Positions 8,978 through 17,829 of a stretch of 64,000 bases of DNA are shown piece after piece. Made by a program: the position numbers and the translations under genes. The stretch covers positions 1 to 64,000 of the forward strand of contig JAKLKC010000036.1 in NCBI GenBank assembly GCA_023150875.1, written 5' to 3'. The DNA is from Myxococcota bacterium. GTDB taxonomy: Bacteria; Myxococcota_A; UBA796; UBA9615; JAKLKC01. Under the pieces are notes generated by a model. That model saw nothing but the letters and a program-made list of their open reading frames with translations, did no database searches and was not told the origin of the DNA. Each line of letters starts with the position of its first letter. Position 1 is the first letter of the stretch.

Positions 8978-9205
8978 CCAATCCTCGGTCGCTGGAACGC
9001 GGGTTCCAGGAGATCCGCCCCGGGGCGTCGGGCGACCCTCCGGTGCGGTTCCCCATCTCGGCTCCGCCAACCTGTCCACGGACCGGAGCGAGCCCACCGC
9101 GGGATGTCCGGAGCGGGCCGCGGCGCCCGGCGGGGAGTCGAATGGGCAAGGACTGGCCCCAATGCCACGTGCCAACATCCTCCCACGGGGTGGACGTCCC
9201 CGAGC
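8949..9205 (+). repeat. Diverged copy A of the XamI-like gene promoter, leader and first codons
   Basis: It aligns with 13067-13323 at a constant offset of 4,118 bases at both ends, with small compensating indels between. The best block is 9094-9161 against 13212-13279, where about 53 of 68 ungapped positions agree by eye. The translated starts also align without gaps (KD.P early, VD at codons 17-18). Copy A is followed by the FG-GAP gene instead of an endonuclease. Confidence 0.65.
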
Positions 9206-9210
9206 CCGCC

Positions 9211-12200
9211 ATGTCGGGGGCCTACTTCCGTTCCGGGAACCCGGCACCCCTGGCACTCCTCCTGGTCCTCCTCGCGGGACTCGCGAACGGGTGCGGGCCA
9301 TCCACCGCTCCCACCCCACCGGAAGACGACGACACCGTCCCCACCGACGACGATTCGGCCGGACACGACGACGATTCGACGCCACCGGACGACGACTCGC
9401 ACTCCGGGGACGACGACACGACGCCGGACGACGACACGAGCCCGTCCGACGCCGACGGAGACGGTTACCCCTCGCCCGAGGACTGCGACGACTCCAACCC
9501 CGCCATCCACCCGGGCGCGCCCGACGCCTGCGACGGCATCGCGGACACCGACTGCGACGGCGAGCCCGACCCCCGGGAGCACGACGGCGACGGCGACGGG
9601 GTCAGCGAGTGCCAGGAGGACTGCGAGGACGACGATCCGGCCATCCACCCCGGAGCGGAAGAGATCTGCGACGACCGGGACAACGACTGCGACCTGACCA
9701 TCGACGAGGGCTTCGACCCCTGGCGGGACGACGATGGAGACGGCTGGGCCCCCTGCGTCGGCGACTGCGACGACGCCGATCCGGCGAGGAGTCCGGCGGC
9801 GCCGGAGGCCTGCGACGGGATCGACCAGGACTGCGACGGCCTGTTCGACGAGGACTTCGACGTCGACCGAGACGGGTTCACCACCTGCGCCGGCGACTGC
9901 GACGACACCGATCCCACCGTGCACCGGGCCATGCCCGAGGCGTGCGACGGCCGGGACCAGGACTGCGACGGAACGGCCGGGGACGAGGAGGTGGACGCCG
10001 ACCGCGACGGCGCCACCCCCTGCACCGGTGACTGCGACGACACCACGTTCCTGGTGGGTCCGGGCCTGGGGGACACCTGCAACGACGCGCGAGACTCGGA
10101 CTGCGACCCGGCGACGTGCGCCTGGCGTCTCGAGGGTCACCTGGACGAGGGCACGGAGATCCTGCTGACGACTTCCGGCGACCTGGACCGGCTGGGCACG
10201 CGGCTGGTCACCCCCGGGGACCTCACGGGGGACGGGATCCCCGACCTGCTGGTGGGGGCGGCCTCGGGGTACTACCAGGACAGCGTCCCCGGGGAGTGGG
10301 ACTGGTACGAGGGCTCCGGAGCCGCCTACCTGATCGCTGGGCCGATCGACGACTTCCAGAACGTCGCCCTGGAGGCCGTCGCCCACATCGGCGGGTCCGA
10401 CTCCGCAACCTACGGCGACGCCTCCTTCGGCAGCGTGGTGGACGGCGGCGAGGACCTGGACGGGGACGGGCAACCCGACGTGGTCCTCGGCCTGCCCTAC
10501 TACGGGGACGGGGACGCGGGAGCGGTCGCCCTCTACCGCGGACCGCTGAGCGGGCACGTGTACCTGGAGTCGTCCGCCTACGCGCGGGGAGGCGGCGAGG
10601 CCGACGGCGACCACGCCGGCACCGCGGTGGCCATGGGCGGGGACTGGAACGGCGACGGCCACCCGGACCTGGCGGTGGGAGCGCCCCAGGCGGAGTCGGT
10701 CGCCGGTACCAGCGGCGTGGTCTACGTGCTGCTGGGCCCCCTCCCCGCCGGGCCCTTCTCCCTCGCCGACGCGCCGGTGCGCCTGGTCGGGGAGGAGGGA
10801 GACTTCGGTGTGGGCTCCGACCTGGCCTTCGTCGGCGACCTCGACGGGGACGGCCGCGACGAGCTGGCCGTTGCGATGTTCCCAGGGGTGCCGAGCGATC
10901 TGTGCATCGTCGCCGGGGGTGCGACGGGGGAGATCGCCCTGTCCGACGCCCGCGCCCGCTGGGAAGAAGTGGGGTCCACCCTCGCGGTGGGCGACGTGAC
11001 CGGCGACGGCGAGGCGGACCTGGTCGTGGCGGACTGGGAGGTCTACTTGGGCATGGGCACGGTGCGGGTCCTGCCGCTGGCGGCGACCGGAGTCCACGCC
11101 GCCGGCGAGGCAGTGGCCACGATCACCGGAGCCGACGGATCCTTCGGCAGCGGGCTGTCGGCCGGCGGCGACCTGGACGGCGACGGCTGGGGCGACCTGG
11201 CGGTGGGGGCGCTGCTGGCCACCCTCGACGGGCCGGGCGGCGCGGAGTGGTATCCCCACGGTGCTGCGTGGCTCTTCACCGGCCCCCTCGCGGGACCGAT
11301 GGACGAGTCCGACGCCTTCGCATGGGTGGGGACCGAGGTCTACCAGTGGCTGGGCGCCTCGGTGCTGGTCGCCGACCTCGACGGCGACGGCCAGGACGAC
11401 TGGACGGTGGGGGCTCCTGGCTACGACGTCCAGGACCTGGAGGAGGTGAGGGACTACTCCGACGGCCGGATCTGGGTGGCGCGCGGCGGCCCGCCGGGAT
11501 GTACGCTGGAGCCGGAAGTACCCGCGACCGACGCCTGGCTCGACTCCACGCTGCCCTCGTCCTTCCACTGGCGCGGGGACTGCGACACGTACCGGCTCGC
11601 GTTCACGGCGGACCGATACGAGGGGACCACCCGGGTGTACACGGACTGGATCCCGGACCACCACATCCAGCCCGCGGCCAGCGTCTTGGAGCCCGCGTGG
11701 GAGGCGGCGTACGAGTTCTTCTCCGGGCAGTCCCCGATCTGGTGGCGGGTGGAGGGACGGAACGCGGACGGCCCCCCCTCCGCCGGGCCGTGGAGGCAGC
11801 TCCGGACCGAGCCGGGACGGGCGTTCAGCGACGGCGAGGCGGCGTTCGTCCCCGCACCGGGGGAGAGGGCGCGGGCCGCGGGCCCCGCGGGCGACCTCGA
11901 CGGGGACGGGTGGCGCGACGTGGCCGTCCGGGTGTCCTCCGAGAGTGGGGGTGCCGACGACCCGGGCGCGCTCTACGTCGTCTCCGGACCCGAGGCGGCG
12001 ACGATCTCGCTGGAGAACGCCGAGGCCCGAGTCCACGGGACCGAGACGCACTCGAATGTGGGCCAAGGGGCCGACGGCACCAGCGACCTGGACGGCGACG
12101 GGCAGGCGGACCTCGTGGTGGCGGGGGACGACGCGGCGTGGGTATTCCTCGGGCCGGTGGTGGGGGACCTGTCCGTCGACGATGCCGACTGGGCCTTCTC

Positions 12201-13005
12201 CTTCACCGGGATCGGCTACTCCCTGGCCTCCGCGGGCGACCTGGACGGCGACGGGACCGGCGACGTCGTGATCCCGGGCTACGAGGGGGGCTGGCTGGCC
12301 TTCGGCCCCTTCGGCACCGGGACCGAGGTCGTGCTCACCGTCGCCGGGAGCCCTGGCGCCCTGCTCGCCCCCGCCGGGGACGTGAACGGCGACGGGGCCG
12401 CGGACCTGTTGATGGGCGACCCGGACGCGGGGGGTGGCGACGGCGCGGTCTGCGTCTTCTACGGGCCCTTCGCCGCCGCCCCCGACCTCGCCACCGCCAT
12501 GGACTGCGCGGTCGGCTCCGGAGGGGAGGAGGCCGGCACCGAGGTCCTCGGCCCCGGCGACGTGGACGGCGACGGCTTCGACGACCTGCTGGTCCGCGCG
12601 CCGAACCGCGATGACGGCGTCTGCATCGGGGCGGTCCAGGTGGTCCACGGTCCGGTGCTCGGCGTCGTCCCCCTGTCGGCGGGAGTCCCGCTGCTCTGCG
12701 GCGGCGGCGACTGGCACTCGCCCCGCTTCGGGCCCTGGCGGATCGGCGACGTCGATGGGGACGGGCGCGCGGAGGTCCTGGCCTACATCGAGGTCGAGGA
12801 ATACGGCCAGGACTACCTGCGGAACTTCCTGTTCTTCGGTCCCGACGGGTCCCGAGTCACCGAGATGTGGGGCTCGCCTTCGGTCGCGGGCACCGGCGAC
12901 GTGGACTCGGACGGGAGGGACGACGTGCTCGCCTACGCTTGGGGCACCGTCGTCGAACCCGGCGAGGAGGGGGCCGCCTTCCTGCACACCCGGCTCGGGG
13001 AGTGA
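9211..13005 (+). CDS. Large lipoprotein with Asp-rich linker, MopE-like Cys repeats and FG-GAP propeller
   Basis: 1,264 residues from ATG 9211. The signal ends in the lipobox LANGC (Cys 28), so the protein is probably anchored to the outer membrane or cell surface. Residues 38-90 form an acidic linker with DDD/DDDS repeats. Residues 90-300 carry five or six CDG.DQDCDG / GDCDD units like those of the metal-binding MopE protein and myxobacterial surface proteins. The rest consists of FG-GAP/VCBS units such as GDLDGDGWGDLAVGA, which make an integrin-alpha-like calcium-binding beta-propeller. An adhesion or binding role is inferred. The start was chosen for its signal peptide; the frame is open upstream to 9043 and includes the relic of the XamI-like gene start. 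Confidence 0.85.
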   Translation: MSGAYFRSGNPAPLALLLVLLAGLANGCGPSTAPTPPEDDDTVPTDDDSAGHDDDSTPPDDDSHSGDDDTTPDDDTSPSDADGDGYPSPEDCDDSNPAIHPGAPDACDGIADTDCDGEPDPREHDGDGDGVSECQEDCEDDDPAIHPGAEEICDDRDNDCDLTIDEGFDPWRDDDGDGWAPCVGDCDDADPARSPAAPEACDGIDQDCDGLFDEDFDVDRDGFTTCAGDCDDTDPTVHRAMPEACDGRDQDCDGTAGDEEVDADRDGATPCTGDCDDTTFLVGPGLGDTCNDARDSDCDPATCAWRLEGHLDEGTEILLTTSGDLDRLGTRLVTPGDLTGDGIPDLLVGAASGYYQDSVPGEWDWYEGSGAAYLIAGPIDDFQNVALEAVAHIGGSDSATYGDASFGSVVDGGEDLDGDGQPDVVLGLPYYGDGDAGAVALYRGPLSGHVYLESSAYARGGGEADGDHAGTAVAMGGDWNGDGHPDLAVGAPQAESVAGTSGVVYVLLGPLPAGPFSLADAPVRLVGEEGDFGVGSDLAFVGDLDGDGRDELAVAMFPGVPSDLCIVAGGATGEIALSDARARWEEVGSTLAVGDVTGDGEADLVVADWEVYLGMGTVRVLPLAATGVHAAGEAVATITGADGSFGSGLSAGGDLDGDGWGDLAVGALLATLDGPGGAEWYPHGAAWLFTGPLAGPMDESDAFAWVGTEVYQWLGASVLVADLDGDGQDDWTVGAPGYDVQDLEEVRDYSDGRIWVARGGPPGCTLEPEVPATDAWLDSTLPSSFHWRGDCDTYRLAFTADRYEGTTRVYTDWIPDHHIQPAASVLEPAWEAAYEFFSGQSPIWWRVEGRNADGPPSAGPWRQLRTEPGRAFSDGEAAFVPAPGERARAAGPAGDLDGDGWRDVAVRVSSESGGADDPGALYVVSGPEAATISLENAEARVHGTETHSNVGQGADGTSDLDGDGQADLVVAGDDAAWVFLGPVVGDLSVDDADWAFSFTGIGYSLASAGDLDGDGTGDVVIPGYEGGWLAFGPFGTGTEVVLTVAGSPGALLAPAGDVNGDGAADLLMGDPDAGGGDGAVCVFYGPFAAAPDLATAMDCAVGSGGEEAGTEVLGPGDVDGDGFDDLLVRAPNRDDGVCIGAVQVVHGPVLGVVPLSAGVPLLCGGGDWHSPRFGPWRIGDVDGDGRAEVLAYIEVEEYGQDYLRNFLFFGPDGSRVTEMWGSPSVAGTGDVDSDGRDDVLAYAWGTVVEPGEEGAAFLHTRLGE

Positions 13006-13066
13006 CGCTGCCCAGGATAGGGACGAGGCGCTCGGCCCCATCCGGCCCGCCAACCCGCCCCACGTC

Positions 13067-13095
13067 TTCGCGGGAGTTCCGGGAGGAGGTAGAAT
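13067..13095 (+). promoter_or_regulatory. Promoter of the XamI-like restriction-modification operon
   Basis: TTCGCG (13067-13072), a 17-nt spacer and TAGAAT (13090-13095). It implies an unusually long leader of about 158 nt before TTG 13260. Copy A keeps the same distance. Confidence 0.55.
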
Positions 13096-13323
13096 CCTGC
13101 CGCCGAGGGCCGCGTGGCGCGCTTCCCGAGCGGCACGCCCTTTACTCTCGGGCCGCCCTCCGACGTGGCCCACGACCGCGGCCGCTCAGCCCCTTCCCGA
13201 CGGGGGCGCATTCACAGCGGGCTGTCTGCAATGGGCCTCGGCGCCCGGAGGGAAGTCGATTGAACAAGGACAGGCCGCACATCTGGAAGACCGACGTCGC
13301 GGCGTCCGTGGACCTGTACAACG
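13067..13323 (+). repeat. Copy B of the duplicated promoter-leader-start segment (intact gene)
   Basis: Partner of the diverged segment at 8949-9205. Here it leads into the intact endonuclease gene, so this is probably the parental arrangement. Matching blocks include the -35/-10 pair, a TCGGGC..CCCTCCG block in mid-leader, and the ribosome site with the first 18 codons. Confidence 0.65.
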
Positions 13324-14207
13324 CCTGGTTCATGAAATTCGCGCCGCTGGCCTTCCGCCTGGAACGTGTGAAGACCACCAAGTCCGTCAAGCACCTCTTC
13401 GACATCACCGACGCGCTGACGAAGCTCACCCCCGCGGTTCTGGAAGCGAATCCGGGCATCCTCCCAGCCCTGCGGATGTCGACGTGCCCGCCCATCGCGC
13501 GGGACCGGCTCATAGGCCTGGCGGGAGTGAACAAGAACCTGGTCGGCTGCATGGAGTCGGGCAGGCTCCCGAAGCAGACCCCGGCCTGGGAACTGAACGC
13601 CGACCTGCAGCGGATCTGCGAGAAGCTGGCTCAACTCCTGGACACCGAGATGTTCCCCTGGCTCGCCACGAGGACGCTCCCAGACGCCGTGGCCCTGGAT
13701 CGCACCGCCACCATCCTCGCGGACCGCCTCTGCGGGGCGCAGGCAGACCCCATCGTCCGAAATGCACAGGAGGTGAGGCAGCTCCGCAGGATCGAGGACT
13801 GGCTCGAAGTGCGCGGGTACAGAAAGACGGACCCGTATCCCGCGAGCAACCACCCGAACACCATGCCGCCAGGTACGTTCGCGTTCAGGATGAGCGTTCG
13901 CGCGAAAGCCGACCTCAGTCTCAACATCCCCATCGATGTCGTGGTACAGCCCCGGCAGCTCCGGGCCGACCGGATGCCTCTCCTCATCGAAGCGAAGAGC
14001 GCGGGCGACTTCACCAACGTCAACAAACGGCGCAAGGAGGAGTCCGACAAGATGGGGCACCTCATCGCGCGCTTCGGGAGGGACGTTCCGTTCGTGCTCT
14101 TCCTGTGCGGCTACTTCGACGCGGGCTACCTCGGCTATGAGGCTGCCGAGGGTATCGACTGGGTTTGGGAGCACCGCATCGACGACTTCGCGGAGCTGGG
14201 TCTCTAG
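13260..14207 (+). CDS. XamI-family type II restriction endonuclease
   Basis: 315 residues from a TTG at 13260 with GGAGG about eight bases upstream; the only in-frame ATG near the start lies far upstream in unrelated sequence. Conserved blocks such as WKTDVAASVDLYNAWFMKFAP, LRMSTCPPIARDRLIGLAG and RLCGAQADPIVRNAQE are characteristic of the XamI restriction endonuclease family. A PD-(D/E)XK-like centre is visible: IPIDVVV (Asp ~226) and LLIEAKSAGDF (Glu 244, Lys 246). XamI itself cuts GTCGAC; the same target here is inferred. The gene abuts the methyltransferase gene with no spacing. Base and codon use are less GC-biased than in the neighbours, consistent with transfer. Confidence 0.88.
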   Translation: MNKDRPHIWKTDVAASVDLYNAWFMKFAPLAFRLERVKTTKSVKHLFDITDALTKLTPAVLEANPGILPALRMSTCPPIARDRLIGLAGVNKNLVGCMESGRLPKQTPAWELNADLQRICEKLAQLLDTEMFPWLATRTLPDAVALDRTATILADRLCGAQADPIVRNAQEVRQLRRIEDWLEVRGYRKTDPYPASNHPNTMPPGTFAFRMSVRAKADLSLNIPIDVVVQPRQLRADRMPLLIEAKSAGDFTNVNKRRKEESDKMGHLIARFGRDVPFVLFLCGYFDAGYLGYEAAEGIDWVWEHRIDDFAELGL

Positions 14208-15845
14208 ATGCTGGGCGTCGCCAATGCGGAGTCGAGGCGCCTGGCGCTTCAGGACCGGCTGGACTCCGAGAGGTCCGCGGACGAGCGCAACCGATGGGGA
14301 CAATTCGCGACGCCTCCCGCCCTTGCGGCGGAGGTGGCGAAGGAGGCGTTGAGGCAAGTCGGCGAATCGGGCCCGCTTGACTTCCTGGAGCCGTCGATTG
14401 GCTCCGGCACTTTCTTCTCCGCGCTGCTCTCGCTCACCGGACCGGGACGAGTGCGTTCGGCGACGGGGATCGAACTCGATGAGCGTTTCGCCCAGGCATC
14501 GGGCGGTCTCTGGGAGGAGTTCGGGCTGAAGGTGGTCCAGGGAGACTTCACGCAGCTTCGCCCCGCGCCCGAGGGCGGTGGGGTCGCGAACCTCCTCATC
14601 GCGAACCCGCCCTACGTCCGGCATCACCACCTGGACCGGCTGAACAAGGTCGATCTCCAGGCACGGGCCGCGAAGATCCTTGGGAGGCCAGTGAGCGGAC
14701 TGTCGGGCCTGTACGTGTACTTCATGGTCCTGGCGGACCCCTGGCTCGCGGAGGGAGGGATCGGCGCCTGGCTGATCCCGTCGGAGTGGATGGACGTGAA
14801 CTACGGGGCGGCCCTGCGGTGGTACCTGACCACCCACGTCCAGCTCCTGCGCGTTCATCGCTTCGACGCCGCGGATGTCCAGTTCGGCGACGCGCTGGTC
14901 TCGTCCTCGGTCGTCTTCTACCGGAAGCGGCGGGTCGAACCCGGAGCCCACCTCGCGCAGCTCACGACCGGCTCCATCGAGCGGCCGTCGCGGTGTCGCC
15001 TCGTGAGCGCGCTGGAGCTGTCCGCATCGGGCAAGTGGAGCCACTTCTTCACGAAGACCGTCCGAACGGCGCCGACGCTGGACTCGCCGTCCGTGGACCT
15101 CGGCCGGGTCCTGGAGGTGAAGCGTGGGATCGCCACGGGGGGCAACCGCTTCTTCATCCGCCCGCGGACGGAGTTCACCGACCTCGGGATCCCGGATCGG
15201 TTCCTCAGGCCCATCGTCCCGTCTTCTCGCTTCCTGACTGGATCCGTTATCGGCCGGGGGCAGGACGGCTACCCGGACGTCCCGTCGCCGCTGGCCCTGC
15301 TCGACTGCGACCTTCCCGAGGAGCGGGTGCGGACCCACCACCCCGCCCTCTGGTCGTACTTCGAGTCTCCGGCCGGTCAGGAGGTCCGCCGAGGATACCT
15401 GACGAGTGGCAGGAAGCCCTGGTACTCCCAGGAGCACCGGCCCGCCGCCCCCGTGCTCGTCACGTACATGGGGAGGGGGCGCAGCGGCGGTAACCCCTTC
15501 CGCTTCTTCTGGAACAGGTCCGACGCGACCGCCACGAACGTGTACTTGATGCTGTTCCCCCGGCGTCCCCTCGCCGAGCTGTTGCAGCGCGATCCGGACG
15601 CGGGCGAGGCCATCGTCGAGTTCCTGGCGGACCGTCCGGCCGAGGAGCTGCTCGGGCACGGGCGCGAATACGGAGGCGGGCTGTTCAAGCTGGAACCCAA
15701 GGAGCTCGGCCGGCTCGACGTCCGCGAACTGCTCGAACGGTTGGGGATCGCTTCGCTCGATCCCCCGACTGTTCGCCGCAAGCGCCAGCTTTCGTTGGCT
15801 TTCGGGGCGGGGGGGCTCGCAGGCGGGCCGGAGGCGGCTCGATGA
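14208..15845 (+). CDS. XamI-type cognate N6-adenine DNA methyltransferase
   Basis: 545 residues; the ATG directly follows the endonuclease stop codon. Motif X GQFATP is at 31-36, motif I FLEPSIGSGTFF near 59-70, the acidic SAM contact in GIELDE near 87-92, and catalytic NPPY at 133-136. A C-terminal recognition domain spans roughly residues 290-500. It should methylate adenine in the site cut by its partner and so protect host DNA. The tight R-then-M order means both proteins come from one message, unlike systems that make the methylase first. It is related in architecture to the solitary methyltransferase at 5.6-7.5 kb, but the two differ in sequence. Confidence 0.9.
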   Translation: MLGVANAESRRLALQDRLDSERSADERNRWGQFATPPALAAEVAKEALRQVGESGPLDFLEPSIGSGTFFSALLSLTGPGRVRSATGIELDERFAQASGGLWEEFGLKVVQGDFTQLRPAPEGGGVANLLIANPPYVRHHHLDRLNKVDLQARAAKILGRPVSGLSGLYVYFMVLADPWLAEGGIGAWLIPSEWMDVNYGAALRWYLTTHVQLLRVHRFDAADVQFGDALVSSSVVFYRKRRVEPGAHLAQLTTGSIERPSRCRLVSALELSASGKWSHFFTKTVRTAPTLDSPSVDLGRVLEVKRGIATGGNRFFIRPRTEFTDLGIPDRFLRPIVPSSRFLTGSVIGRGQDGYPDVPSPLALLDCDLPEERVRTHHPALWSYFESPAGQEVRRGYLTSGRKPWYSQEHRPAAPVLVTYMGRGRSGGNPFRFFWNRSDATATNVYLMLFPRRPLAELLQRDPDAGEAIVEFLADRPAEELLGHGREYGGGLFKLEPKELGRLDVRELLERLGIASLDPPTVRRKRQLSLAFGAGGLAGGPEAAR

Positions 15846-15979
15846 TCGAGGCGCCGGAGACGGGCGCTTGTAATGGCGTGTAATGGTCGCCGCTGGCCGG
15901 TCCCCCGGACGCGGCGCCATCCTCCTCCCGGGTGCGGAGGCGGCCGAGACCGGCCGTCCCGCTGCCCTGGGAGAGCGCC

Positions 15980-17260
15980 ATGTTGCACCGGAATTTCGGG
16001 TTCGCGATCGCGGGACTGACGGCGGGACTGCTCTGGGCTCCGGGCCGGGCCCAGGCGGAGACGTGGGAGTCGCCCGAGGGGCTGACCTCCTCCAACGTCT
16101 TCTCGATCTACGCGTTCGGGAACGTCTTCGAGGTCATCATCCCCGTCCGGGTCACCGGAGTGTCCGTCGCCGTCCGGGACGACGAGCGCGCCTGCTCGCT
16201 GGTGGCCGGCACGCGGGCGGCGGGGAGCGATCCCGCCGCTCCCTTCACCCAGGTCTGGACGGGCTCCGCCGTTTCCACCGACGTGGGGGGGATCCCCTAC
16301 CTCTTCACCACCGACGCCGCCGTGGACCTGGAGGCGAACACCGAGGTCTTCCTCGGGGCGACCTGCCTCGTGGAGCCCCCCGAGACCCGTCTGGGCGCGG
16401 CCTCCCCGGACCCCGGGCCTTGGGCGGACATCCTGGGCCTCGCCTACAGCGTCGCGCCCCTCACCGCGGGCACCTTCTCCGTCACCGTGGGAGCGGGCCT
16501 CTTCCTCCAGACGTACGTCGAGTTCCACCTCGACGCGGACGGGGACGGCCAGCACGCCGACCAGGACTGCGACGACGGGGATCCGACGGTCCACCCCGGC
16601 GCGCCGGACGCTTGCGACGGCGAGGACGGCGACTGCGACGGGCTGGTGGACGAGGGGTACGACTCCGACGGCGACGGGTTCACGTCCTGTGGCGGCGACT
16701 GCGACGACTCCCGGGCGGACGTCTACCCCGGCGCCAGCGAGGCGTGCGACGGCCTCGATCAGGACTGCGACGGAACGCCGGGCAGCGGCGAGATCGACGG
16801 GGACGGCGACGGGCACCGGCCCTGCGACGGCGACTGCGACGACGCCCAGCCGTGGGTCTTCCCCGGCGCGCCCGAGGCGTGCGACGGCGCCGACCAGGAC
16901 TGCGACGGTGTGGTGGACGACGACCTGGACGGAGACGCCGACGGGGTCTCCGCGTGCGATGGCGACTGCGACGACACCGATCCCGATGTGGGCCCGGGGG
17001 TCCCCGAGGACTGCGCCGACGGGCGGGACGGGGACTGCGACGGGTGGCAGGATGCCGAGGACACCGACTGCGCGCCGGACGACGATGGCGATGCCGGCGA
17101 CGAGGACCACGGCGGGGACGACGACGGGAACGACGAGGACGAGGACAGCGGCGCCCACGAAGGCCGGAGCGGCTGCGACGCCGCCGGCGGCCTTCCCGGT
17201 TCCGTTCCCGCGGCCTCCTGGCTCCTGGCCCTCGTCCTCATGGGAGCGCGCCGCCGCTGA
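15980..17260 (+). CDS. Secreted Cys/Asp-repeat (MopE-like) protein with MYXO-CTERM-like tail
   Basis: 426 residues from ATG 15980; a signal peptide ends near APGRAQA/ET (residue 26). Residues 27-180 form a unique beta-rich domain. Residues 185-365 hold five MopE-like units (CDG.DQDCDG, GDCDD, YPGA.E) that probably bind calcium or other metal ions. An Asp/Glu-rich linker follows (DDDGDAGDEDHGGDDD). The last 29 residues have the tripartite layout of a sorting tag: Cys 399 in SGCDAAGG, the hydrophobic stretch SWLLALVLMG and a terminal Arg cluster. This resembles MYXO-CTERM tails that are processed for surface anchoring. It shares repeat type with the FG-GAP lipoprotein on the other side of the restriction genes. 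Confidence 0.85.
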   Translation: MLHRNFGFAIAGLTAGLLWAPGRAQAETWESPEGLTSSNVFSIYAFGNVFEVIIPVRVTGVSVAVRDDERACSLVAGTRAAGSDPAAPFTQVWTGSAVSTDVGGIPYLFTTDAAVDLEANTEVFLGATCLVEPPETRLGAASPDPGPWADILGLAYSVAPLTAGTFSVTVGAGLFLQTYVEFHLDADGDGQHADQDCDDGDPTVHPGAPDACDGEDGDCDGLVDEGYDSDGDGFTSCGGDCDDSRADVYPGASEACDGLDQDCDGTPGSGEIDGDGDGHRPCDGDCDDAQPWVFPGAPEACDGADQDCDGVVDDDLDGDADGVSACDGDCDDTDPDVGPGVPEDCADGRDGDCDGWQDAEDTDCAPDDDGDAGDEDHGGDDDGNDEDEDSGAHEGRSGCDAAGGLPGSVPAASWLLALVLMGARRR

Positions 17261-17266
17261 CGGCGA

Positions 17267-17644
17267 TCAGCGTCCGCGGACCCGGCCGACGTTCAGGAGC
17301 GCCTGGGCCACGGCGACGAAGGCCGCCGCCCCCACCAGGGGACCGATCCCCTTCACCTCGAAGCGCTCCATGAGCTTGTCGGTGATCCAGAGCAGGATCG
17401 AGTTCACCACCAGGGGCACCAGGAAGAAGAGCAGCCCGCAGGTGAGCAGGCCGGGGAGGAACAGGAGCAGCTTCGCCAGCGGCCACAGGACCCAGCCCAG
17501 GAGCCAGTTCAGCAGCGCGAACACCATCGCGATGGTCACCGCGGACCCGAAGTCCCGCACCTTCACCCCCGGCAAGAGCTGGGACGCCAGCAGCAGCGCC
17601 CCCCCGTACGCCAGGATCTCCACCAGGAACCGGATCAGCACCAT
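17267..17644 (-). CDS. Small 4-TM membrane protein (phage holin family 4 / YvlD-like)
   Basis: 125 residues with four hydrophobic segments (about 5-22, 35-55, 58-82 and 95-118), and the motifs SQLLPGVKVRDFGSAVTIAMVF and LLNWLLG typical of the YvlD / superfamily IV holin-like group. Despite the name, chromosomal members are not known to lyse cells; they are inner-membrane proteins linked in some bacteria to envelope stress. ATG 17644 is the only sensible start. The gene ends 6 bases from the convergent Cys-repeat gene. Confidence 0.8.
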   Translation of the reverse strand: MVLIRFLVEILAYGGALLLASQLLPGVKVRDFGSAVTIAMVFALLNWLLGWVLWPLAKLLLFLPGLLTCGLLFFLVPLVVNSILLWITDKLMERFEVKGIGPLVGAAAFVAVAQALLNVGRVRGR

Positions 17645-17779
17645 GGGCCCTTCCCGACCGTCCCGCCCCGGCCGCGGTCCGCCGCGGCCGCGGAGGGGAC
17701 GGCCACGGCATGATACGACCGGACGGGACCCGTATTTCACCCAGGAGCGGAGAGACGGGACCGTCCCGGTCCCGGGCGC

Positions 17780-17808
17780 TTGCCGAGGGGCCCGGGGGGC
17801 CGTACCCT
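17780..17808 (+). promoter_or_regulatory. Promoter of the 68-residue protein gene
   Basis: TTGCCG (17780-17785), a 17-nt spacer and TACCCT (17803-17808). A ribosome site GGGGAGG follows, then ATG 17830, giving a leader of about 15 nt. Confidence 0.5.
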
Positions 17809-17829
17809 CGACTGGGGAGGAGACGAGCG

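Larger units (their letters stand above)
8885..9210 (+). other. 326-base region without an intact gene: promoter plus relic of the XamI-like gene start
   Basis: Most of this gap matches the upstream flank and first codons of the XamI-like endonuclease gene (see the paired repeat at 8949-9205 and 13067-13323). The relic start is ATG 9142, reading MGKDWPQ where the endonuclease reads LNKDRPH. That frame runs on into the FG-GAP gene, so a longer fused reading from 9142 cannot be excluded. Confidence 0.6.

Noticed and set aside
8566-13173. Minus-strand frame of 1,535 codons opposite the FG-GAP gene
   Set aside because: Produced by GC-rich repeats of the plus-strand gene; no motif, start signal or plausible domain.
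8882-15884. Near-identical 10-base strings (TGATGGCGTG and TAATGGCGTG) at about 8882 and 15871 as possible target-site duplications around the restriction region
   Set aside because: Too short and imperfect over 7 kb to distinguish from chance.
17267-17644. Prophage holin indicating a phage region
   Set aside because: The family is common as chromosomal membrane proteins and no other phage gene is present.
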